Shown: positions 7,998 to 17,692 of the stretch, in pieces
Layout of the letters: each line of letters starts with the position of its first letter
How positions within the stretch are numbered: the stretch's first letter is position 1
Source of the DNA: Fuerstiella sp.
Lineage (GTDB): Bacteria; Planctomycetota; Planctomycetia; Planctomycetales; Planctomycetaceae
DNA length: 64,000 nucleotides
Assembly: GCA_029245955.1 (NCBI GenBank)
Contig: JAQWOH010000015.1
Span: forward strand, 144,999-208,998
Direction: 5' to 3'
Notes under the pieces: generated by a model
Seen by the model: only the letters and a program-made list of their open reading frames with translations
Told to the model about the DNA's origin: nothing
The model's database searches: none
Made by a program: the position numbers and the translations under genes

Positions 7998-9311
7998 ATG
8001 ATGATGTCAAATACAACACGTCGAGATTTTATCAAAGCTGGCGCGACCATGGGCCTGACAGCAAGTGCCTACCGTCGAGTGGCACGCGCCACGATCAGTG
8101 CCCCTCAACCTGTGGTCGCCTTCGTGGGCTGCGGTGGTCGGTCAAAGGGGCTGTCACGGGGATTCACGGGTGATGCAGATGTCGCGTGGACGTGTGATCC
8201 GGACGAAGAACGCGCCAGCGCACTGCAGGAACAGTCAGAAGCAAGGCAATCCACCAGTGATCTGCGCAGAGTCCTGGATGATAAATCGGTCGACGCGGTC
8301 GTTGTGGCAACGCCGGATCACTGGCATGCACCGGCGGCTATCATGGCGTGTGACGCCGGAAAACATGTCTACGTAGAAAAACCGTGCAGTCACAACCTGC
8401 GGGAGGGCCGGCTGCTGGTGGAGGCGGCTCGACGAAATAAAGTCGTTGTGCAACATGGTACGCAGAGTCGGTCGAGTGAATACATTGCCAACGCCATTCA
8501 AATGCTGCGTGAGGGCATGATTGGTGAGGTGTTGATGGCCAAAGGCTGGAATATCCAGCGCCGCAACAACATCGGCCACGCTGCTCCGTCAAATCCGCCA
8601 GCCAGTGTTGACTACGACACATGGGTCGGACCAGCCGAAATGATGCCGTTTCAGTCAAACCGCTTCCACTATAACTGGCACTGGTGGCACAACTTCGGTA
8701 CGGGTGATATTGGCAACGACGGTGCCCACGAAATGGATATGGCGCGCTGGGGACTTGGCGTGGAAGGCCTGCCGTCGTCAGTCATGGCCGTGGGTGGAAA
8801 ATACTACTTCGACGACAACCAGCAGTTTCCTGATACCGCAACCTGTGCATTTGAATGGCCGGGAGATGGAACTGTCGGGCGACGTAAACAACTCATTTTT
8901 GAAATGCGGATCTGGTCAAAGAATTATCCGTATAACTGTGACACCGGCGTCGAATTCTACGGAACGAAAGGAATGCTGTTTGTCAGCAAGCGAGGTAAAT
9001 TGCAGGTGTGGGATGATTCGAACCACCCCGTATCAGATCCCAAACCACAGAATCCTGTGTTCACGCCGAGAAATCATCAGGTCGATTTTCTGCAGGCCAT
9101 AGTGGACAATCGAAAGCCAACCGCAGACATCGCGATTGGTCATGACTCTGCAGCATTGATTCACCTGGCCAACATCTCTGTCCGAAGCGGCCGGTCGTTG
9201 CAGATCGACCCAGGCCAGGAAACGATTGTGAACGACAATGCTTCTAACAAGATGCTCACCCGCTATTATCGAGACGGTGGGCACTGGTCAGTACCGGCCG
9301 CGACTGGTTAG
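7998..9311 (+). CDS. Tat-exported Gfo/Idh/MocA-family oxidoreductase
   Basis: A 437-residue protein with a twin-arginine signal near the start (TTRRDFIKAGATMGL, cleavage near ARA), so a folded, cofactor-loaded enzyme is probably exported. The mature part has the NAD(P)-binding Rossmann region VVAFVGCGGRSKGL, the family's AVVVATPDHWHAPAAIMACDAGKHVYVEKPCSHN block (EKP motif) and HNFGTGDIGNDGAHEMDMARWGL in the C-terminal domain. Exported GFO/IDH/MOCA paralogues are expanded in planctomycetes and usually act on sugars or sugar derivatives; the substrate is unknown here. The start is one of three consecutive codons at 7998. The gene precedes a DUF6807 gene on the same strand, a pairing that fits carbohydrate metabolism. 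Confidence 0.88.
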   Translation: MMMSNTTRRDFIKAGATMGLTASAYRRVARATISAPQPVVAFVGCGGRSKGLSRGFTGDADVAWTCDPDEERASALQEQSEARQSTSDLRRVLDDKSVDAVVVATPDHWHAPAAIMACDAGKHVYVEKPCSHNLREGRLLVEAARRNKVVVQHGTQSRSSEYIANAIQMLREGMIGEVLMAKGWNIQRRNNIGHAAPSNPPASVDYDTWVGPAEMMPFQSNRFHYNWHWWHNFGTGDIGNDGAHEMDMARWGLGVEGLPSSVMAVGGKYYFDDNQQFPDTATCAFEWPGDGTVGRRKQLIFEMRIWSKNYPYNCDTGVEFYGTKGMLFVSKRGKLQVWDDSNHPVSDPKPQNPVFTPRNHQVDFLQAIVDNRKPTADIAIGHDSAALIHLANISVRSGRSLQIDPGQETIVNDNASNKMLTRYYRDGGHWSVPAATG

Positions 9312-9463
9312 CCAGGAATAGTGAAACACGACCTGTGCCGTGGAATGTATATGATACCCCGGATGTTGTGTTTCGACGACACCAGGCAGAGCCGGAAAAC
9401 GACGGGAACGGCCCATTATCTAGCTGACATTGGCTGCGGGCTGTTCCGCAACAGGAAATATTC

Positions 9464-10417
9464 ATGCGATTTAAGATATTGACTTTCTTCTTGCTGACGG
9501 CAACAACATCACTCACAAACGCCCGGGACGCGGACGGTTACGTCGGCTTTCGTCAGCTGCCCGGCGAACTTGTGATTACGGTGAATGACCGGCCCGTTAC
9601 GTCGTACGTCTATCAGGACGAGAAGATACCAAGGCCATATTTTGCGCACATCAAAGCTCCCTGCGGTACTCAGGTCAGTCGCAATCATCCGCCTGTTCCC
9701 GGAAAGGACCGAATCGATCACGATACCATGCATCCGGGGATCTGGATGGCGTTCGGAGATCTGGACGGCACTGACTTCTGGCGGAACAAGGCGCGAGTCG
9801 AACATGTGAAGTTCGATCAGCAGCCGTTCGGTGGAACGGGAATCGGTTCGTTTGTCGAACTCAAACACTATCTCCGGCCGGACGATTCTGTGGTCTGTCG
9901 GGAGGTGTTTCGCTGCTCCGTCAGCGTACAGGCCGGAGGCTATCTGCTGACATGGGACTCCACATTCACTGCAGACGACGAATTCTATTTTGGTGACCAG
10001 GAAGAGATGGGAATCGGCATTCGTGTGGCGACTCCCGTTAATCAGATGAACGGGGGATCACTGCGAGATTCAATGGACCGTTCAGGTGCAAAGAATATCT
10101 GGAGCCAGTCTGCTGCATGGTGTGATTACAGTGGCGATATTAATGGCAAGCGAGTCGGGATGACTCTGATGTGCCATCCTGATAACTTTCGTAATAGCTG
10201 GATGCACGCGCGGGATTACGGTTTCGTTGCAGCGAATCCCTTTGGTCGCGAGGCCATGAAGAAGGGTGCAACCAGCAGAATTGTCGTCAAAACCGGCGAA
10301 GATCTGCGGCTGCGATACGCGGTCTGGATCCATTCTGGCAGTGCTGATGAAAAAACCGCGATTGATGCGGCCTACAGGAACTACCTGGATGCCGCTGTGA
10401 ATGACGGTTCACGATGA
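9464..10417 (+). CDS. Exported DUF6807 (PmoA-like) family protein
   Basis: A 317-residue protein with a signal peptide (MRFKILTFFLLTATTSLTNA). The mature domain contains YVYQDEKIPRPYFAHIKAP, the HPGIWMAFGDLDGTDFWRN block and a C-terminal RYAVWIHSG. This is the pattern of the family called methane-oxygenase PmoA-like/DUF6807, widespread in planctomycetes and unrelated to true methane monooxygenase. Its role is not established. It follows the Tat-exported Gfo/Idh/MocA gene with a 152-base gap and converges on the SGNH-PhoD gene. I am confident of the family and have no basis for a biochemical activity. Confidence 0.8.
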   Translation: MRFKILTFFLLTATTSLTNARDADGYVGFRQLPGELVITVNDRPVTSYVYQDEKIPRPYFAHIKAPCGTQVSRNHPPVPGKDRIDHDTMHPGIWMAFGDLDGTDFWRNKARVEHVKFDQQPFGGTGIGSFVELKHYLRPDDSVVCREVFRCSVSVQAGGYLLTWDSTFTADDEFYFGDQEEMGIGIRVATPVNQMNGGSLRDSMDRSGAKNIWSQSAAWCDYSGDINGKRVGMTLMCHPDNFRNSWMHARDYGFVAANPFGREAMKKGATSRIVVKTGEDLRLRYAVWIHSGSADEKTAIDAAYRNYLDAAVNDGSR

Positions 10418-10438
10418 CGGCCGGTTTCATAAATTACA

Positions 10439-12046
10439 TTACTGAAGCCGTACCTTGTGCGACAACTGTACGTCGCCCGCAAGATCTCGGATCTGCAGCG
10501 TGACCAGAGGTGCCGGTTGTTCCCATGCAATATCGATGACGCCATAGTTTTCTTTGTGGTAGGTCGTCGGAAGTCTGCGAAAACGATTGACTGTCGGTGT
10601 GCCACGAGAATGCAGCTGGTTGAAGCTGCTGGACGTCAGGTCAAACAAACGATCTGTCGTCCCCTGATTCAGTGACGACAATTCGGCCCAGTGGCGATCA
10701 CCGCTGATGAAGATGACGCCGTTGGCTTTGGTGGCAGTCAGCAGATCCAGCATTTGCTGTCGTTCACGAGGAAGATTCGACCAGGTTTCCTGCCCCGCAT
10801 CTTCTGCGATGAACTGTATGCTGCTGGCGATGATCCGAACATCAGCAGGCTGAAGCAGTTGCGTCTCAAGCCATTTCCACTGTTCATTGCCCAGCATCGT
10901 TTTCGACGGATCGTCATCAGGCACGTAAGGCCCCCCGACTCGCTTTTCGCCTCGCTTCAGCGGGGATCGAAAGTAGCGTGTGTCCAGCAGGATTACCTGG
11001 ATTCGCTGACCCGCCGGGCCAAACACGTGAACGTCGTAGACCCCCGGCCGAGTGCGTGCATTCGCATCGGTTTCGTGTAGCCAGAAATCTTCGAAAATCT
11101 GCTCCGATTGTTTTCGTTTCGGAAAGTCGGCGCCACCATCGTTGACTCCGAAGTCATGGTCATCCCACGTTGCCAGTGTCGGACACGCCGCCCGTAACTG
11201 CTGAAAACCTGAGTCGCTGCCAAGTTTTTCGTACTTGGCTTTCAGCACATTCATGTCTTCGGTGTCGCCGTAAATATTGTCCCCCAGGAAAATCAGCAGT
11301 TCGGGATCCTGTTCGGCCATTGTGTTAAGAATCGGCATCGGCTTGTCCTGCTTAATGCAGGAACCAAACATGATGCGACTGATGACACCTGATTCACGTT
11401 CCGATGAAAGAACGGCGCGGATTTCAGCGGCAACCTGCGCTGCCAGCTGTTGGTATCCATCTGTCTTGAAGTGAACATCACCAGGCTTTGTGAATAGTTC
11501 CGGGGCGAACGTACGCGTCAGCCTGTTCAAATCGTCTGTGCTCACGCCGTGCTTCTTCATGACTCGTGCGGCGATTGCGTTATATTTCAGATCGTCGTCG
11601 ACTTTTCGGCCGCTTTCTCCTTCCGGTACGACGGTCGTATTCGCCCAGATCAGCGTGGCCCCTGTTGTTTTGAGCCGTGATGTCAGCGCGTCAAGGTTGT
11701 GCTCGTATTGTTCCAGCGATGTTGTCAGCGACCCGCGAATCTTGTCTCGCCGACCCTGCACTTTTGAGTCCGGATGTCGATAACATAAATCCCAGAGTCC
11801 CCAGTTGAAGTGAATGACGTCCCATTTCGTATCCCCCAGCCAGTTGTCGATCTGCTGGATTCCCGTGCCGGAATGCTGAGCATTACCTCGATTGTGCACG
11901 ACGTTGGCTTCGTTCTGCAGCATTTGTACGACGTGAGGTGTGTAGCCCAGCGAAATGGAGTCGCCGATGATCAGGACTTTGGGCAACTCAGCGGTGACGG
12001 ATCCACAGCACGTAACGATGGCAAGCAGTGGCAGGATTCTTTTCAT
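10439..12046 (-). CDS. Exported fusion: SGNH hydrolase domain plus PhoD-type metallophosphatase
   Basis: A 535-residue protein with a signal peptide (MKRILPLLAIVTCCGSVTA). Residues ~22-210 form an SGNH hydrolase domain: VLIIGDSISLGYTPHV, then HFNWGLWDLCYR, and a C-terminal DVHFKTDGYQQLA with the Asp/His pair. Residues ~220-535 are a PhoD-like metallophosphatase: FGSCIKQDKP, LLIFLGDNIYGD, LATWDDHDFGVND and FISGDRHWAEL, which supply the metal ligands. PhoD enzymes cleave phosphate mono- and diesters, including teichoic acids in Bacillus. Having an esterase and a phosphodiesterase in one exported chain suggests a substrate with both ester types. No in-frame break separates the two domains. Confidence 0.88.
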   Translation of the reverse strand: MKRILPLLAIVTCCGSVTAELPKVLIIGDSISLGYTPHVVQMLQNEANVVHNRGNAQHSGTGIQQIDNWLGDTKWDVIHFNWGLWDLCYRHPDSKVQGRRDKIRGSLTTSLEQYEHNLDALTSRLKTTGATLIWANTTVVPEGESGRKVDDDLKYNAIAARVMKKHGVSTDDLNRLTRTFAPELFTKPGDVHFKTDGYQQLAAQVAAEIRAVLSSERESGVISRIMFGSCIKQDKPMPILNTMAEQDPELLIFLGDNIYGDTEDMNVLKAKYEKLGSDSGFQQLRAACPTLATWDDHDFGVNDGGADFPKRKQSEQIFEDFWLHETDANARTRPGVYDVHVFGPAGQRIQVILLDTRYFRSPLKRGEKRVGGPYVPDDDPSKTMLGNEQWKWLETQLLQPADVRIIASSIQFIAEDAGQETWSNLPRERQQMLDLLTATKANGVIFISGDRHWAELSSLNQGTTDRLFDLTSSSFNQLHSRGTPTVNRFRRLPTTYHKENYGVIDIAWEQPAPLVTLQIRDLAGDVQLSHKVRLQ

Positions 12047-12129
12047 CAGGTGAACACTTCTGTTGACGAACGTTTGTTATCGGATGGCTCAGAAAATGTC
12101 TCGCACTTTTGCTCACAAGCCTTCCATCT

Positions 12130-12768
12130 TCATTCCGGTTTCGCCTGGTCAGCCTTCTGCTTTTGCAGATAATTATCACGAATTCTGTGCAGCTGCTTCC
12201 AGACTTCAGCATCTTTCATCTGTGGCGAAACACAGGCGAAAATAAAGTTGTGGCCTTGCTGCGTCCATGTCTGGATTTCCAGGTGTAGTTTCTGCGGCTT
12301 CTTTGTTGCGAAGGGTTCGACCCAATCCAACGTGCCGTGATAGTGAGCCGGCCGAGTAGCTTCAGCTGTCGCTTCAGAAACCGTTGCTGCGGGATCTGAC
12401 TGCTTGAGTTTTAGTATGAACTTTGAAGGGTCGACATCCGGTCCCTGGCCGCGCAGCACTGCTGTGCAAAGTCCGCCGTAGTACTTCAGAAACTCATCGT
12501 GCACCACAGTTTTTTTCAGTTCAGGTTTCGCAGCCAGTTCGAACGCAAACGCGTAGCAGAAAAATGAGCCGGATTCCGGTCGCATCATTCCGGGGGCAAA
12601 TCGAATATGTTCGACTCCCCTCAGCTTCATGTCCGGCGCGAAACCCGGAGGCAACGAAATCGTTTCTCCGCCCCATCCTGCAGGGGCTGCCAGTGCGTAC
12701 GATGTTTTTTCGTCGGCGATCGCTGCTGTCCCCAGCAACACCACGCATAAAACAACCATGCGAATCAT
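12130..12768 (-). CDS. Exported protein of unknown function
   Basis: A 212-residue protein with a signal peptide (MIRMVVLCVVLLGTAAIADE) and an AGGA-type ribosome-binding sequence about 8 bases before the ATG. The mature part has PAGWGGETISLPPGFAPDMKLRG near the N-terminus and a mixed alpha/beta pattern ending in a charged QKQKADQAKPE tail. I do not recognise a family. It lies upstream of the SGNH-PhoD gene on the same strand with 83 bases between, so the two may be co-transcribed. It diverges from the propeller gene at 13031. Confidence 0.65.
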   Translation of the reverse strand: MIRMVVLCVVLLGTAAIADEKTSYALAAPAGWGGETISLPPGFAPDMKLRGVEHIRFAPGMMRPESGSFFCYAFAFELAAKPELKKTVVHDEFLKYYGGLCTAVLRGQGPDVDPSKFILKLKQSDPAATVSEATAEATRPAHYHGTLDWVEPFATKKPQKLHLEIQTWTQQGHNFIFACVSPQMKDAEVWKQLHRIRDNYLQKQKADQAKPE

Positions 12769-13030
12769 TGATACGTCCTTTTCAGTACAACCGAAAAACT
12801 GCTGTCGGAGTAGCTTAAACGACTATGACCGTGCTGTCGTTGCACATGCCATTTGAATAATACCGACCTCGTGCGTGTTTCGGCGAGTTCTGTGGGTTGA
12901 ACTCCGTGAGAACGACTTCGTACCATCCTGAACATCGTTTGTGTTCCCATTCACAGTTTGAAGCTGACTGCGGGGCTCCCGTATGATGAACTCATCGTTT
13001 AACGGGCCTTTTCTTCCGGTGAAACAGCAA

Positions 13031-14407
13031 ATGCGTTCATTACTCACAGTCCTGACGCTCATTGGCGGCCTGATTCCGGTCGCACTACATGCTGACGACA
13101 ACTGGCCTCAGTTTCGTGGTTATGCGGGTTCGGGAATCGGCAGCGGCGATCCGCCTGTCGACTGGGACGTCGAAACCGGACAGAATGTCGAATGGAAGAC
13201 GACGATTCCGGGACTTGGACATTCCTGTCCGATTGTTTGGGGCAACCGTGTCTTTCTGACAACGGCGATCAATTCGGACACTGATAAACCAGCCGTGGAA
13301 ACCGGATGGGCAGGCGGGGCTGGCGAGTCTGCAGATGACACCGGAGAATGGACATGGCAGGTTCAGTGCCTGCAGTTGGACACGGGGAAAACTCTCTGGA
13401 CCGAATCCACCCGTCGTGGTGTGCCGACAATCAAACGACATCTGAAAGCGTCGCACGCGAACTGCACGCCGGCAACGGACGGAGAACATGTGGTCGCATT
13501 TTTTGGATCGGAAGGTCTGTTTTGTTTCAACGTAAATGGCGATCTGATCTGGAAACGCGATTTTGGCCGACTGCACTCCGGGCCCTATGACCAGGAAGAT
13601 CTGGAATGGGGCTTTGCAAGTTCGCCGATTATTCACGATGGCAATGTCATCCTGCAGTGCGACTGCCTGAACACCAATTTCGTAGTGATCCTTGATATCG
13701 ATACCGGCGATGAGATTCGTCGCATCGATCGGCAGGGTGAAGTTGCGACCTGGTCGACACCTTTGGTGGTGATCACGGAGGACCGCGCACAGATTGTCTG
13801 TAACGGTTACCGACAAATGGCGGGATATGATCTGGCTACTGGCGATACGCTCTGGCATCTGAATAACGGCGGCGACGTTCCGGTTCCCACGCCACTGTTC
13901 GCCAATGGGTTGATTTATCTGACCAACGGACACGGGCGGTCCCCGGTTTATGCTGTTACACCTGCGGCCACGGGGGATATCACGCCGTCAGAAAGCGAAA
14001 CCGGCAACAATGGTCTCGCCTGGTGGCAAGCAAGAAACGGAGCCTACATGCCAACTCCATTGGCACTGGAAGGACTGCTTTACACGTGCAACGACAACGG
14101 TCGGCTCGCTGTTCACGACGGAATGACTGGCGATTTGATCTACCGGCAACGAGTCGGAACGGGGACCCGTACGTTCTCGGCCTCCGCAGTTGCCAGCGGC
14201 AGCCACGTCTATTTTACCAGCGAACGCGGGCAAGTTACGGTCATTGAAGCCGGGCCCGCGTTCCGCCAGGTTGCCAGCAACCAATTGGGTGGTGTGGTCA
14301 TGGCGACCCCCGCCATTGCCGGCAACCGACTTCTGATTCGTACGGTGAATTCACTGTTTTGTTTCAGGACTGGTGAGCACACTCCGCGAATCCTTCGAAG
14401 TGAATGA
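13031..14407 (+). CDS. Exported PQQ-type beta-propeller protein (BamB-like repeats)
   Basis: About 458 residues from the ATG at 13031, which gives a clean signal peptide (MRSLLTVLTLIGGLIPVALHA); the frame is open from 12983. The mature part begins DDNWPQFRGYAGSG, the usual start of planctomycete outer-membrane-type propellers, and carries tryptophan-docking blades such as VEWKTTIPGLGHSCPIVWG, LWTESTRRG and DLIWKRDFG. Each blade ends in a G-x-x-x-W or G-x-L-x-W pattern. Such proteins bind surfaces or partners rather than catalyse; a true PQQ dehydrogenase site is not visible. It converges with the esterase gene at 14442. Confidence 0.82.
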   Translation: MRSLLTVLTLIGGLIPVALHADDNWPQFRGYAGSGIGSGDPPVDWDVETGQNVEWKTTIPGLGHSCPIVWGNRVFLTTAINSDTDKPAVETGWAGGAGESADDTGEWTWQVQCLQLDTGKTLWTESTRRGVPTIKRHLKASHANCTPATDGEHVVAFFGSEGLFCFNVNGDLIWKRDFGRLHSGPYDQEDLEWGFASSPIIHDGNVILQCDCLNTNFVVILDIDTGDEIRRIDRQGEVATWSTPLVVITEDRAQIVCNGYRQMAGYDLATGDTLWHLNNGGDVPVPTPLFANGLIYLTNGHGRSPVYAVTPAATGDITPSESETGNNGLAWWQARNGAYMPTPLALEGLLYTCNDNGRLAVHDGMTGDLIYRQRVGTGTRTFSASAVASGSHVYFTSERGQVTVIEAGPAFRQVASNQLGGVVMATPAIAGNRLLIRTVNSLFCFRTGEHTPRILRSE

Positions 14408-14441
14408 TGTTCGAAGCACGCAGCGGGGCAAACTTGTCCGG

Positions 14442-17060
14442 TCATTCAGTCGGCTTGCGAAACAGAGTCGCCGGTCCACCGCCGGATGGAACTCGAAACT
14501 CAGATTCCGAACCCGGCTTCAGCGTGTAAACTGTGGTCTTGCCGTTTGACGTCCAGCGATAGCTGAAGCTGTAATCCAGGTCGTAGCGATGACTTTCTCC
14601 GGGCTCAAGTGTGTAGGGGCCGCGCCAGTCAGATGCCGGCCCTTTCAATTCGTAGATGTGAACTTCGTCGCTGAGATTTGCGATGTGAACCGGTGAGATG
14701 TCGAACGAGGCAACAATCGAGTCGTCCGCCAGCAGTATGTCCTGTAACTGCAATCTCGTTTGCTGGAAGTCGAGGGCAGCGATTTGAGTTTCCGTAAAGG
14801 TCTCGCCGGCAATCCATGTATTCCACGCATCTGAGAACAACGTCGCGACGACGGTTCGAGCGGCTTCGTCGGCAGCCATGGGTTTGCCAATCATCAGGCG
14901 TCCCTGCGGTACGGTCACCTGCACGTTACCGGCGGGCAATAATCTCACGTCGCTGGCCTCCTCCATTTTTGTGACCTGCACGGTGATTCGCTGACTAATG
15001 CTCAGTTCGAACTCGGCAACGGGTGTCCACTTGTTGTCGCCGGACTCACGAACCGCGACCCGAAGCACTGCCTCCGGTGCGTTCAGATGCAGAAGTCCGG
15101 ACGGTGTCGAGACATCTGCCGCCGCTGCTGCACCGGAAGCCGGCTGAGGCAGATTCGCCTGAAACGATTCCCGTTGCAGGCTCATGGGTTTTGTCAGGAC
15201 CAACTCTGTCTGAATCTCAGCGTCTTCCGGGTAGTTGGCGAAGTTCGGGATCACGTCGATCAGACGGTCTCGACGTGTCAGATCCGCAAACGTATCACCG
15301 GGGATATCCAGGACGTTGATCTGAGCGACTTCGCTTTCCACCAGTAATTGTGTAAGTGAACCCAGCATATGCGGCGAAATTGCCACCTGAAGAGTCTCTT
15401 CAGAGCCGACCGTGAGCAATGGCTCGTTGTTGGAATCCGCCACCCGGAACGGCAGGCTTTGTTTCGTCGGTGCGGCGACATTCAACCCCATCGTGATGGA
15501 AACCCCGTTGCTGTCCGTGAAAACTTTCTGCGGCCATGCTTTGGCGACGGGGTGATAGACGGGTAGTGGCCAGACAGCGTCGGTGGCCTGACCAGCGTCA
15601 CTCAGATCCAGCATGTCTTCAACGCGATTCAGAATTGACGGGACCGCTGCCACCACTTCATGCTCGATACGACTTTTCTTGGCATACAGGCCCTGCACCA
15701 ATGCGTCGGACACGCGCCGTTGAGTCATTCCCAGGCCACGAGTCGAAATACCACGCGGTCTTGTGACGTGCCAGTTGTCTGATTCGATCCTGAAACTGGA
15801 ACTCAACGCCCGCAGCCTCAACCGACGATCCTGTACGTACGGTTCGACATGAACATTCAGCCACACCGGCCTGCGAGTGCCGATACCAATTGTGATCTGT
15901 CCGGCAGTTGCCGAACGACCTCTGCCACGAATGTACGTCGACCCGATCGTCAACGACACATCGGTGAGTCCGAGTTGCAGTCTCAGTTGATCTTTGCCGA
16001 CCGCTTTAACATTGGCACGCGACACCTTGCCGCGATATCTGATCTGTGAAAATGTGACGGCAAACGTAATGCCTTCCGCCGATGTCGAATCACGGATGTT
16101 GGGAATATCGCCCGACACCGCGTCGTCCGGTACTCGTCCGGGGATTGCGTACGACACCGCGTTCAGCATGCGGTTTCCCAGACGTATTGCCACGGCATCC
16201 GGAATTTCAAGAACCGTCTTGAATTTCTGCTCTGCGGTGGCAGCTTCTTTCGATTTCGGCGTCTCCGTCAACTCCGGCGGGTGTCCTTCGTTCGTCGGCG
16301 CCAGCATCCAGTTGAACAATGCATCACTGCCGTAAGCTATTTTCCAGACATCGTGTCCGGCGTCCGGAACAATGCTCAGCCACGGACTACGTTCGTGGTT
16401 TCGGAGTTCATCAATCAACCCGGTGACAGCGGATGGCCGTACTACGTTGTCTCGTTGACCGTGAATCGTCCACACTGGAACATCCGGCCACTGTTCGGCC
16501 AGTGCCGCATCACCGCCGGAAGACACCGGGACCACAGCGGACCACAGATCCGGCGTGGCGGCGCCGATACTCCATACACCATACCCGCCCATTGACCAGC
16601 CCGTCAGAATTCGACGCTGTGGATCCACTGAGTATTCCTGTTCTACTTCTTTCAGGATTCGCAGCATGCGTTTGGCATCTGCTCCGTCAGCCCGCCACCC
16701 TCGCAGCAGTCGAGAGTTCAGGTCTTCACACTGCGTGAATAGTACCAGGAAGGGGAAGGTGTCCTGTCGAGCTCGCAGGAATGGTCCCGGACCAACCTGA
16801 GTGGGAGCGACACCATCGTTTCCACGTTCACCTGCTCCGTGCAGGAAGACGACGATTGGCCACTGGTTGTCCGCCGAATAGTCAGTCGGAACGAAAAGCT
16901 GATACTTATGGGCTCCGTCTTCATCTGTATGCGATCGTTTCAGGAAGCCGTCTGCCTGAGACGCCTGTTGCCCAAAACATGTCGAAACGCCCAGTCCGGA
17001 AAGTATCAGGCACGTCAGAACGAACCTGGCAGCGGCCACAGTAAAACGCGTGTCATTCAT
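14442..17060 (-). CDS. Exported alpha/beta-hydrolase (esterase/PHB depolymerase-like) with a large unassigned C-terminal region
   Basis: 872 residues from the ATG at 17060 (the frame is open to 17108), with a signal peptide ending near GVSTCFGQ. Residues ~25-270 form an alpha/beta hydrolase: IVVFLHGAGERG (oxyanion), the nucleophile GWSMGGYGVW, an Asp in IHGQRDNVVRP and a His in VPDAGHDVW. This resembles planctomycete dienelactone-hydrolase/prolyl-oligopeptidase-like esterases. The remaining ~590 residues are beta-rich and not recognised. They contain two stretches with alternating hydrophobic pattern, and a tail (YTLEPGESHRYDLDYSFSYRW) that looks like a small beta-sandwich. The C-terminal region roughly triples the size of the enzyme and may bind a polymer or lipid. 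Confidence 0.78.
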   Translation of the reverse strand: MNDTRFTVAAARFVLTCLILSGLGVSTCFGQQASQADGFLKRSHTDEDGAHKYQLFVPTDYSADNQWPIVVFLHGAGERGNDGVAPTQVGPGPFLRARQDTFPFLVLFTQCEDLNSRLLRGWRADGADAKRMLRILKEVEQEYSVDPQRRILTGWSMGGYGVWSIGAATPDLWSAVVPVSSGGDAALAEQWPDVPVWTIHGQRDNVVRPSAVTGLIDELRNHERSPWLSIVPDAGHDVWKIAYGSDALFNWMLAPTNEGHPPELTETPKSKEAATAEQKFKTVLEIPDAVAIRLGNRMLNAVSYAIPGRVPDDAVSGDIPNIRDSTSAEGITFAVTFSQIRYRGKVSRANVKAVGKDQLRLQLGLTDVSLTIGSTYIRGRGRSATAGQITIGIGTRRPVWLNVHVEPYVQDRRLRLRALSSSFRIESDNWHVTRPRGISTRGLGMTQRRVSDALVQGLYAKKSRIEHEVVAAVPSILNRVEDMLDLSDAGQATDAVWPLPVYHPVAKAWPQKVFTDSNGVSITMGLNVAAPTKQSLPFRVADSNNEPLLTVGSEETLQVAISPHMLGSLTQLLVESEVAQINVLDIPGDTFADLTRRDRLIDVIPNFANYPEDAEIQTELVLTKPMSLQRESFQANLPQPASGAAAAADVSTPSGLLHLNAPEAVLRVAVRESGDNKWTPVAEFELSISQRITVQVTKMEEASDVRLLPAGNVQVTVPQGRLMIGKPMAADEAARTVVATLFSDAWNTWIAGETFTETQIAALDFQQTRLQLQDILLADDSIVASFDISPVHIANLSDEVHIYELKGPASDWRGPYTLEPGESHRYDLDYSFSYRWTSNGKTTVYTLKPGSESEFRVPSGGGPATLFRKPTE

Positions 17061-17692
17061 GGGACTTAATTCCTGATTGTTGGTGTTCCGCCTGCGGTGA
17101 TCCGGCACAGCGAATCATCGACGGCCTGTTCCTGAATATTTGCGACAAGTCAGAAAACGGCAAGCCCCAGGCTGTCGGTTTCGCGAATTCAGCAATTCGT
17201 CTCAGAAGCGGCATGTTGGCTCGCAGGTCCGCGGCTTCCACATCCGGAATTATGGCCTTATTTCTGAACTTTCCTCCGGATACGGTCACAGCTCGTCGCT
17301 CCAATGCTGACCTTTACGCAGGTGATGATTCGTAACGACCCTGCTTGACAGACCCAACGGCAGATCTCAGAGGTGGAATGCCCGTTGCAACACAGTGAGA
17401 TGGGAAAGAGCAATCGAAGAGTTGCTCCGTCCTGATCGTTCAACGCCGGCAACATGGAGATTGTGCCAATGCGTTTTTTCCCAGGTGTATACTGGCCATG
17501 TTGATTTATGTCGGGGTCGGCACAACTTCCGCCGAAGAACCTGTGCGTCGTGACACATGGCAGCTTCAGTGCCATAGTAATTCGTACTTCAATACTGACG
17601 CAGTCCGGACTGCCCTGTCGCTCGATCCCCGGAGGTGACATCGCCATATGTGACGTCTGAACAGTACAATGTAATGCTTAGCGCCACGCATC
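17061..17692. other. Intergenic region, no gene recognised
   Basis: About 630 bases upstream of the esterase gene. The only sizeable open frame (17258-17647, minus) lacks a signal peptide, motifs and a plausible hydrophobic pattern. No RNA gene, repeat or IS end was recognised. Confidence 0.45.
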
